From: an uncultured Pirellulaceae bacterium
Lineage (GTDB): Bacteria > Planctomycetota > Planctomycetia > Pirellulales > Pirellulaceae
Direction: 5' to 3'
Length of the DNA: 12,025 bases
Assembly: GCA_947258905.1 (NCBI GenBank)
Contig: CAMYKF010000525.1
Coordinates: forward strand, 1-12,025
Positions 7,001 to 12,025 of the stretch are shown here, piece after piece. The position numbers and the translations under genes are program-made. The stretch's first letter is position 1, and every line of letters starts with the position of its first letter. The notes beneath the pieces were generated by a model. The model worked only from the letters and a program-made list of their open reading frames with translations. It ran no database searches and was not told the DNA's origin.

Positions 7001-9363
7001 CATTGCTGCAGCGGCTCCAGCGCCGAGTTCATTTCAGTGACACGGGTAGTCCGCTGTTCAGCGACACGCTTTTGCCGCGAATCCTCATTCAGAAACGTCT
7101 CGTACGTGTTCTTCAGATCCATCACGAACATCTTTTTGTCAGCCTGCGAGTCATGGATCAGACAACACAGTTCACCCAGACCGCATTGACGCAGTCGCGC
7201 GAACACCACGTCGATAGCCGCTCGTTTTTCGCACACAAATAACACCCGCTGGCCACGTGCGGCATAGTCGGCAATCAAATTGGTGATGGTTTGTGATTTA
7301 CCCGTGCCTGGCGGGCCCTGAATGATATAGCTGTCTCCCACGCGAGCCTGGGCGATCGATGTTGCCTGCGTGGGATCGCATGGCACCACGTCGTAGCGAT
7401 CCGAAAGGGGCGGGGCAGCCGGCGTTTGATCACGAACCGGCCTGGGAACCAGCGAGAAAGCCGCTTCGAATGCCGGATTGGGTGGCGATTCGGCCACCAG
7501 CGTCTCGTAATCGCGGACCAGCGACATCTTCCGATAACGAAAATTCGATAACGTGACGTTGCACAAGTCGAACTGCCAGTTGTACGGATTGTCGTCGTCG
7601 TCCGATTTCATTTCATAGAACTTCTGCTCCACCACCGGCTCACTCCCCCCTTTTTCAAAGGGGGGCCGGGGGGGTTCTTCACTCCCACCAGCAAGGCCAC
7701 GCGATTCCATTTCCGAATCACGCGATCCGTTTCCTCCATCCTGTCCATCGAGCCGCTTGTCCTCAGTTGGCTGCTCACCTTCTTCCGGTACAGCGTAATA
7801 CCTCGGCGGCGGCATTGCCTCGCGCATCGTTCCAGGGTTGATTTCCGGAGTCGTCAACCGTTGTGAAAAGATCTTGATACCCGCCGGGTGATAATTGGCG
7901 GGATCGTAGCTGTAATCGATGCCGAGGAACTTGCGCACGCCGCGGCCCGAAATGCGGGCGCGCCGCCGGTAGCGATCGACACTGCGGCGAGCCAGCGAAT
8001 GCAGCACGCGGATTTGCGGCCGGTCGATCTTTTTCAATCGCACCGCCGGTTCGCTTTGCCGGATCGCCTGAACCATAAATTCGTACAAGGAATCGACGTC
8101 CGCGGTTTCCAGATCAATCGTCTCGGGCAATCGGATGTCGTATAGCTGCTTGAACAGGTACCGCACCACCGGATTGACTTCGGCGTCGGACGACAGGGGC
8201 TCCAGCACATAGCTGTCGCGAACGCCCCGTTGTTTCCGCAGCATGACCGGCACCAGAATCAGTGGGCTGTTAAAGCGTTCCGCCGGTTTTTCCTTGAGAT
8301 TGGACCACTGCAACATGCACAAGGCCAGACGCAACTGGACAAAGCCGTATTCGGCCATGTCACGCCGGGTCTCCCGCAAAATGCGATTCAGCACATGCGG
8401 CAGGTAAATGGCCTCGGCAAAATTGAGTCGCTCGTTCAGCGATATGCGGTTGCCTTCTGCAATCTGACGTTGCAGCCGATCGTCGCAGGTGAATATCTGG
8501 TCGGGGCGAATGTTTTTGTAATCGAAGGACAGCGGCACCGAGGCCTGCGTCAGATTCACGCTTTGCATCGATGGACGAAAATGCAATAGCCGGTTGCGTC
8601 GCGAGACTTCGAACAGGCGTTGCTGCAGCCGATCCAGCAGCACTTGCTGTTTTCCCTGTAAATCGCGTGAGGCGAATCCCTCGATTTCGGCCGGCTCAAT
8701 GCTGGCGGGCACGTATTGCCGCCGATAATGTTCCAGCATCCGAATCACGGGCGGCAATTCCTGCACGCGTTTTTCCCGGTGCAGTTCCGTCATCTGCTCG
8801 ATGGCCCGCGCAATCACCGGGTGTACATCGGGATTGATGGCAAACAAATTGCGACGATGCTCAACAAAATGCCGCAGGTCTTCGGCCCGACGGAAATCCA
8901 GCCCCAGTGCTACACAAGCCAGCAGTTGACCGAGGCTGAATATGTCGGTCACCGGATCGTGATGATCCAGCAAATGTTCCCAGGAGCGAAAACGAGGCAC
9001 AAAAGCCGGCCGCTCGACCAGGTCGGTGTCTTCGACCACATCCAGCGAACGCGTTACGGTTGCCGCGCCGGACTCAACGATTTCCTCGTGCCGTGACACC
9101 ACGTCTACCGGACCGGTGTCAACGTGTTCGACACGCAGGACCCGCGGCAACTGATTCTGAATCTCGCCGCGATCGTCGTTATGGAAATAGATACGGGTGC
9201 CTTCGACACGCAAGGCATCAATTCCTTGCAGTGGAGCAACCATTTCGGCCGCATGCGTATCGGCCACCTGCTTCATCAGCGGCAGCAGGCTGGCCAGCGT
9301 GTCTTCGGTTGTGAAGCCGCCAGCACCCAGTCGTTCGCGGAGGAAAGCACCCAGACTACTCAT
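4090..9363 (-). CDS. Pseudokinase-like / DUF4011 superfamily 1 helicase / Vsr-like nuclease fusion
   Basis: The product has 1757 residues. Residues 1-215 resemble a protein kinase C-lobe: DIFSLG at 140-145 matches the conserved helix-F motif, but HRD and DFG catalytic aspartates are missing. DUF4011 begins near 241 (LFEVSRRNRLLHFRPS). A charged, poorly conserved linker covers about 525-595. The COG1112-type block 'LSNFRYRKMSLVRDYE' (about 606) precedes the helicase core: Walker A GPPGTGKS 683-690; Walker B with DEAS at 1316-1319; motif III GDEQQLPP 1340-1347; the HYRS block; NIQGDERD with Q1546; and LNVAFSRAK with the arginine finger R1589. A long helical insertion with a coiled-coil stretch near 939-978 splits the core. 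The last ~115 residues (D1685, then LGILVDHGDYY and GW..YSVLARDW) look like a Vsr/MTES_1575 nuclease fold. Expected role: ATP-driven nucleic-acid remodelling in the cytoplasm, possibly defence. It follows the metallopeptidase gene with an 8-nt overlap and has a strong ribosome binding site. Confidence 0.95.
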   Translation of the reverse strand: MSSLGAFLRERLGAGGFTTEDTLASLLPLMKQVADTHAAEMVAPLQGIDALRVEGTRIYFHNDDRGEIQNQLPRVLRVEHVDTGPVDVVSRHEEIVESGAATVTRSLDVVEDTDLVERPAFVPRFRSWEHLLDHHDPVTDIFSLGQLLACVALGLDFRRAEDLRHFVEHRRNLFAINPDVHPVIARAIEQMTELHREKRVQELPPVIRMLEHYRRQYVPASIEPAEIEGFASRDLQGKQQVLLDRLQQRLFEVSRRNRLLHFRPSMQSVNLTQASVPLSFDYKNIRPDQIFTCDDRLQRQIAEGNRISLNERLNFAEAIYLPHVLNRILRETRRDMAEYGFVQLRLALCMLQWSNLKEKPAERFNSPLILVPVMLRKQRGVRDSYVLEPLSSDAEVNPVVRYLFKQLYDIRLPETIDLETADVDSLYEFMVQAIRQSEPAVRLKKIDRPQIRVLHSLARRSVDRYRRRARISGRGVRKFLGIDYSYDPANYHPAGIKIFSQRLTTPEINPGTMREAMPPPRYYAVPEEGEQPTEDKRLDGQDGGNGSRDSEMESRGLAGGSEEPPRPPFEKGGSEPVVEQKFYEMKSDDDDNPYNWQFDLCNVTLSNFRYRKMSLVRDYETLVAESPPNPAFEAAFSLVPRPVRDQTPAAPPLSDRYDVVPCDPTQATSIAQARVGDSYIIQGPPGTGKSQTITNLIADYAARGQRVLFVCEKRAAIDVVFARLRQCGLGELCCLIHDSQADKKMFVMDLKNTYETFLNEDSRQKRVAEQRTTRVTEMNSALEPLQQWSDAMLETTWRAGIPTCDLLQLVIAKRHLIPQLDELQKERLPSYKSWHDGRASIEVLVDILQQQQPEGILARHPLRNLSARLSAEPHPLQLVTEGTAGAQEILAELIKALQECVPLDSTRWTAAQVRTLITHALAMLPLAEANALALLDRDSAESAKLDEELGTLQRLEEQLTVAQQENSAWKEKLAERDVQPAIDAANALSKKWAPAFFPSWWRLRKVMNRSYDFSVHAVKPSWVSVLTALRIEYDAAAAVRKRQQHIGREFGWSGDIHEQLELIERIRRESQDYPEWLQEIHRVLVTDQRGPTLIRQLAGQDSRFRQLRTTLDEFLELWEPMALPELQCELAGATDSLGLLPDYLSCLEQLQHLPEEVRVALQHMDLPPEQIEMASAAHSLELIGRDQRELARFDQPARTRSVARLEQAHNGWMAVNAEHVREQTRDRFLDHVRQTSLPVSKLDPNGTEFKDVYDSGRRVLEHEFGKQMRYKSIRDLVSGDSGVVVRDLKPVWLMSPLSVSDTLPLGEQDFDVVIFDEASQITLEAAIPSLFRASQTIVVGDEQQLPPTDFFSTRSDESDEGIVFEHEGEMVTYDLESNSLLNHAARNLPSTMLGWHYRSRDEALISFSNWAFYDGRLMTIPEEKLPGARQEPLVADSAEAATAHVDSMFQRPISFHFMQHGVYLRRQNSAEAEYIAQLISELLKQKSGMTIGVIAFSEAQQTEIEEAISRLAKQDDEFSTLLEAELTREDDGQFTGLLVKNLENIQGDERDIILLSICYGPDDHDRMIMNFGPINKSGGEKRLNVAFSRAKHHMAVVSSIRYSRITNEYNVGSNCLRNYLRYAEAISMGDVQTATTVLRSLAPWLDVAADEQKKAAPVLQQIADRLAGHELLVDFDIGHSEFRCDIGVHKEGDTQYRLGILVDHGDYYRNGVELMDRELFRPRLLKIFGWDNYSVLARDWLDDPDRIVDEIVALCKD
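7645..7680. repeat. GC-rich palindromic repeat inside the helicase gene
   Basis: CCCCCCTTT (7645-7653) and AAAGGGGGG (7657-7665) form a perfect 9-bp stem around the loop TTC; another G-run and GTTCTTC follow on the plus strand. The element resembles dispersed C-run/TTTTTCAAAG/G-run palindromes that I recall from many bacterial genomes, often as translated inserts reading PPFEKGG. Here it is translated in frame as EEPPRPPFEKGG (about residues 562-573) inside a low-complexity linker of the helicase, where an insertion would be tolerated. Confidence 0.7.
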
Positions 9364-10633
9364 CGGCGTTATCCTCCTGCGGAGTCGCCGAGTCTTCGTC
9401 GCGGGACGGTGTCCTGATGTGCGCTGACCGACTGGCGCGTGCGATCAACTCGTTCGCCTCGCCTTCAATCTGCTCAAGCTGCTTTTTACGCATCCGCAAT
9501 TCCTTGCGCGTTAGCTCCTGGTAATCGCCGTTAAGCCCCAGTTCGTCGGCGATCGCCATTGTGTGCGCCAGTGCCGGCTCCAGCCGCTGCCGATCAGCCG
9601 TCACAAAATCCAGCAGCACAAACATGGCATAGTCACACACATCCTGACTGGATGAAGCAAGTTTTTGCTTGACGCTGGCCGGCTTGGGCGATTGCGTCTC
9701 GTAGTCTTCAAAGAACAACCGGGCGTGCGCCAGTGCCGCCGGGCTGCGCATCCATTCGGGCTGCAAAGTGACATCGATCAACTGGCGTGTCAATTTCCGG
9801 ATGGTAGACTGGTCTCGCAAGTCCTGTTCGGACAGAGACAGCAAACCACACACCATCCGCTCGATCGCGGTTTCATAATCTTCCGCTTGATGACGCCACA
9901 AATCCACAGCCCGTGCGCGTGTGTACACCTCCGGGTGGGTCGGCGTCGCGGAACCGTCCCGCCGGTCCCGGGCACCTTCGATAGCATCACGCGCTTGCTC
10001 GAGACAGGCGTCCAAGTCGACTTGTGTTGACGCGCCCGCATCCAGCTTGACCAGTGACAAGATGGCTGTTTCAGGGCTGCTGCAAGCGACCACCGAACAA
10101 CGATCACAAAACACCTCGGCGAACTCGCGAAATCGCTGCAATGTCGTGACGTGTACCGCATTGGCTTCCTCAGCCTGACCCAGCGTGTACAGCATTTGCG
10201 TGGCAATCAAAAAATCACGTTCTTCCCACAACAATAAATGCCCAAGTTCGTGTCCCAGCAGTGCCGTCAGCTCGTCAAGGTCAAGCAGTCCGGCAGGATC
10301 GCCTTCCAGCACGATCCGCGCATGGTCCGGGTCCATGGAAATCGAGGCGTTCAGCGTTCCGGTTTGTCGCGACTGATAAAGGGAAATGGGCACATCGAGA
10401 TTGAGCGAGCCGGCAGCGTGGCGGGCAGCCTGATACAAATCGGTCTGCGTGCTCTCCTCGATGACGTCCGTGGACTTCAATAAATCGAGCTCCACCGACT
10501 CGCGCTGAATCGCTGCAAACCGATCGGACTCAAACCAGCGCCACATCTCGCGGTATTCAGCTTTCAGCAGATCGCACAGGTCGACCAGGTATTGCGGCGG
10601 CGCGAGCGGAAATACGGGGGCAGGTTGGTTCAT
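9356..10633 (-). CDS. Soluble M48-like zinc metallopeptidase
   Basis: This 425-residue protein carries the zinc-peptidase motif HELGH at residues 128-132 (H128 and H132 as ligands, E129 as general base). A downstream E-x-x-x-D at E173/D177 (FAEVFCDRC) fits the third ligand helix of the M48 family, and a later THPEVYTRARAVDLW block matches the 'HP...R' region of M48 peptidases. The N-terminus contains no signal peptide and I see no membrane helix, unlike HtpX or Ste24, so it should be cytoplasmic. The C-terminal half is helical with a charged end (about 375-425) that may form a coiled coil and a disordered tail. The gene is the first of a two-gene operon; its stop overlaps the helicase ATG by 8 nt. 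It may cleave or regulate the helicase or a host target, but the substrate is unknown. The start is ATG 10633, with no clear Shine-Dalgarno site. Confidence 0.92.
   Translation of the reverse strand: MNQPAPVFPLAPPQYLVDLCDLLKAEYREMWRWFESDRFAAIQRESVELDLLKSTDVIEESTQTDLYQAARHAAGSLNLDVPISLYQSRQTGTLNASISMDPDHARIVLEGDPAGLLDLDELTALLGHELGHLLLWEERDFLIATQMLYTLGQAEEANAVHVTTLQRFREFAEVFCDRCSVVACSSPETAILSLVKLDAGASTQVDLDACLEQARDAIEGARDRRDGSATPTHPEVYTRARAVDLWRHQAEDYETAIERMVCGLLSLSEQDLRDQSTIRKLTRQLIDVTLQPEWMRSPAALAHARLFFEDYETQSPKPASVKQKLASSSQDVCDYAMFVLLDFVTADRQRLEPALAHTMAIADELGLNGDYQELTRKELRMRKKQLEQIEGEANELIARASRSAHIRTPSRDEDSATPQEDNADE
9373..9378 (-). promoter_or_regulatory. Strong internal ribosome binding site of the helicase gene
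   Basis: On the minus strand a perfect AGGAGG lies 9 nt before the helicase ATG at 9363, within the last codons of the metallopeptidase gene. Together with the 8-nt overlap ATGAGTAG this supports translational coupling and fixes the helicase start. Confidence 0.85.
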
Positions 10634-10909
10634 AACGAACGAATTTTACACGTTGATTCAGGAACGCACAGTCGCGGGAACCGGCACCATCGGTTCAAAC
10701 AAACTGCGGGTCATGCCAGTCGAAGGGATTCTGACCAAGTGCCGGTGGGGCCCGTTGTCCCGACTTTTCCGCCGGTCTCGGAAAGATGGGCCTGCATGGG
10801 TTCTGCATGGCCGTTTACTGTTCGGACCCGGGGCATTTGTGACCTAGTCTTTTCTACAGGGTGCGCCTTCCAGGGTGCGCTGCCGGCCCCAGTCCCGAAG
10901 TTCCCCCGA
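10634..10909. other. Divergent intergenic region before the surface-protein gene
   Basis: This 276-nt spacer separates the peptidase-helicase operon from the divergent DUF4347 gene. It contains a short direct repeat GGGTGCGC (10859-10866 and 10873-10880). I see no convincing promoter for the rightward gene and no RNA gene. The short frames here lack family resemblance. Confidence 0.5.
10643..10648 (-). promoter_or_regulatory. Possible -10 box for the peptidase-helicase operon
   Basis: On the minus strand TAAAAT (5 of 6 to the consensus) ends 9 nt before the ATG at 10633. No good -35 hexamer is visible at 16-18 nt upstream. If real, transcription would begin almost at the start codon, giving a leaderless or near-leaderless mRNA, which fits the missing ribosome binding site. 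This is a single-motif guess. Confidence 0.25.
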
Positions 10910-12025
10910 ATGTCGCACAATCCTCGCAAAAAACCGGGCTCACGGTTGAAAATCCGCAACCCCTGGGCCAGCCTGCGCAAACGCCGCGAAATGGCCCGTG
11001 CGCGCGAGGCCGCCTTGCCGCCTGGGCAAAATCTGCTGGAACTGGAATCGCGAGTTCTTTACAGCGCTGCACCGATCGGCGATCTGACGCAGGAGCCCGA
11101 AGTGGCTCAAATCGAACTCGGCGAATCAGCCGAAGCCTTGTGGACCATGCCGGACGCGACGGCGACATGGACCGACTACTACAGCTACGACGATTCGCTT
11201 GCGGCGCAAGACTCCGGGCTCGTCACCGACGCCAGCCCGCCGTTGCCCTCCGAAATTGTCTTCATCGACTCCGGAATCGACGGCTTTGATCAGCTATACC
11301 AGTCGCTGCTGGCCGAGGCCGGCGACAGCGGCCGCTTCGACGTCTACGTGATTGACGGTGGAGCCGACGGGATTCAGCAAATCACGGGAATCCTCCTGGA
11401 GCGCAGCGACCTGTCGGGAGTTCATATTCTGTCACACGGCAGCGATGGCAATGTTCGACTGGGTAACGCTTCGCTGAATGCTACATCATTGACAGGTTAC
11501 GCCGGTGAAATCGCTGGTTGGGGCAATGCGTTGCAATCCGGCGCCGACCTGTTGTTTTACGGCTGCAATCTGGCAGCCACTGGCAGTGGACAGGAACTGC
11601 TGGAGTCCATTGCCGCACTGACTGACGCGGATGTGGCGGGGAGCGATGACCTGACCGGGCACCAGGACCTGGGTGGAGACTGGGAACTTGAGTTCAATGC
11701 CGGAAATCTGGAAACGCAAGTGATCGTGGGCGCGGACCTGCAGGCCAGTTGGTACAGCGTGCTGGACACCTATACCGTTACCAACACCAACGATTCAGGC
11801 ACTGGCTCATTACGCGAGGCAATTACTCAATCCAACGCCAGCGTGGGTGTTCACGACACGATCGACTTCAGTATCACGGGTGCAGGCGTACACACGATCG
11901 CGCTTGATTCCGAACTTGCAATGATCACCGATGACGTCACGCTGGACGCAACGACCCAAGCCGGAGGTTCCTTTACGACGCCTTTGATTGAGCTGGTAAA
12001 AAGCGGCTCGTACTCCGGCGGTGAC
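10910..12025 (+). CDS. Large surface protein with LEPR-type N-terminus, DUF4347 and beta-helix start (3' end cut)
   Basis: The frame is open from ATG 10910 to the window edge (372 residues visible) with no stop. There is no ordinary signal peptide; a long basic N-terminus (residues 1-40) leads to LELESRVLYSAAPIGD near residues 44-59. This matches the 'LEPR.L.SA' motif at the start of very large exported proteins in planctomycetes and some other bacteria. DUF4347 spans about 115-285: it opens with EIVFIDSG, contains DVYVIDG, the HILSHGSDG block and LLFYGCNLA, and ends with WYSVLD. A right-handed beta-helix of the CSLREA type then begins with TYTVTNTNDSGTGSLREAI. The full protein is probably thousands of residues of repeats exposed on the cell surface. 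The SHG and GCN blocks recall caspase/gingipain-like folds; whether it cleaves itself is unknown. The start codon lacks a ribosome binding site but no better in-frame start precedes the basic region. Confidence 0.9.
   Translation, partial: MSHNPRKKPGSRLKIRNPWASLRKRREMARAREAALPPGQNLLELESRVLYSAAPIGDLTQEPEVAQIELGESAEALWTMPDATATWTDYYSYDDSLAAQDSGLVTDASPPLPSEIVFIDSGIDGFDQLYQSLLAEAGDSGRFDVYVIDGGADGIQQITGILLERSDLSGVHILSHGSDGNVRLGNASLNATSLTGYAGEIAGWGNALQSGADLLFYGCNLAATGSGQELLESIAALTDADVAGSDDLTGHQDLGGDWELEFNAGNLETQVIVGADLQASWYSVLDTYTVTNTNDSGTGSLREAITQSNASVGVHDTIDFSITGAGVHTIALDSELAMITDDVTLDATTQAGGSFTTPLIELVKSGSYSGGD

Noticed and set aside
6344..7189. 281-residue serine/arginine-rich plus-strand frame
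   Set aside because: Antisense to the helical insertion of the helicase; composition typical of a shadow frame.
7645..7680. Insertion sequence or frameshift in the helicase
   Set aside because: The palindrome is too short for a transposon, no transposase is present and the frame stays open on both sides.
10861..11289. 142-residue plus-strand frame
   Set aside because: It is out of frame with the DUF4347 gene, which has clear family motifs in the 10910 frame.

Overview
The window looks like a stretch of planctomycete chromosome, probably from the Rhodopirellula/Pirellula side of the phylum. This is inferred from gene content: a secreted-type nickel superoxide dismutase, a DUF3179 protein, and a giant surface protein whose N-terminus carries the 'LE.RVLYSA' motif followed by DUF4347 and a NDSG..SLREA beta-helix start. 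The DNA is fairly GC-rich, coding is dense on both strands, and most starts have weak Shine-Dalgarno signals. I see no rRNA, tRNA, CRISPR array, transposase or integrase.

Layout. 1-194: non-coding, with two short tandem repeats and a small hairpin. 195-716 (-): nickel superoxide dismutase (sodN). 717-983: divergent spacer. 984-2402 (+): membrane-anchored DUF3179 protein. About 2465-3991 (+): a four-helix membrane protein of unknown function, probably co-transcribed with it. 3992-4089: convergent spacer with a long imperfect inverted repeat. 4090-9363 (-): a 1757-residue DUF4011/COG1112-type superfamily 1 helicase, with a kinase-like N-terminus lacking catalytic residues and a Vsr/MTES_1575-like nuclease fold at the C-terminus. 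9356-10633 (-): a soluble M48-like zinc metallopeptidase that overlaps the helicase start by 8 nt. 10634-10909: divergent spacer. 10910 to the right edge (+): start of a large DUF4347 surface protein, cut by the window end.

The most interesting unit is the two-gene operon at 10633-4090: HELGH metallopeptidase first, then pseudokinase-helicase-nuclease. The genes overlap and the second has a strong internal ribosome binding site, so they are translationally coupled and probably act together. Multidomain COG1112-type helicases with kinase-like and nuclease parts recall anti-phage systems such as Mokosh, but this partner and this nuclease differ, so it is a candidate undescribed defence or nucleic-acid surveillance module. 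That role is inference from domain architecture; no flanking defence genes are visible here.

Smaller points of interest: a nickel superoxide dismutase whose catalytic histidine is separated from the likely signal peptidase site by an unusual spacer; a palindromic GC-rich repeat translated in frame inside the helicase linker; and a shared sequence element covering the stop codons of both sodN and the helicase.
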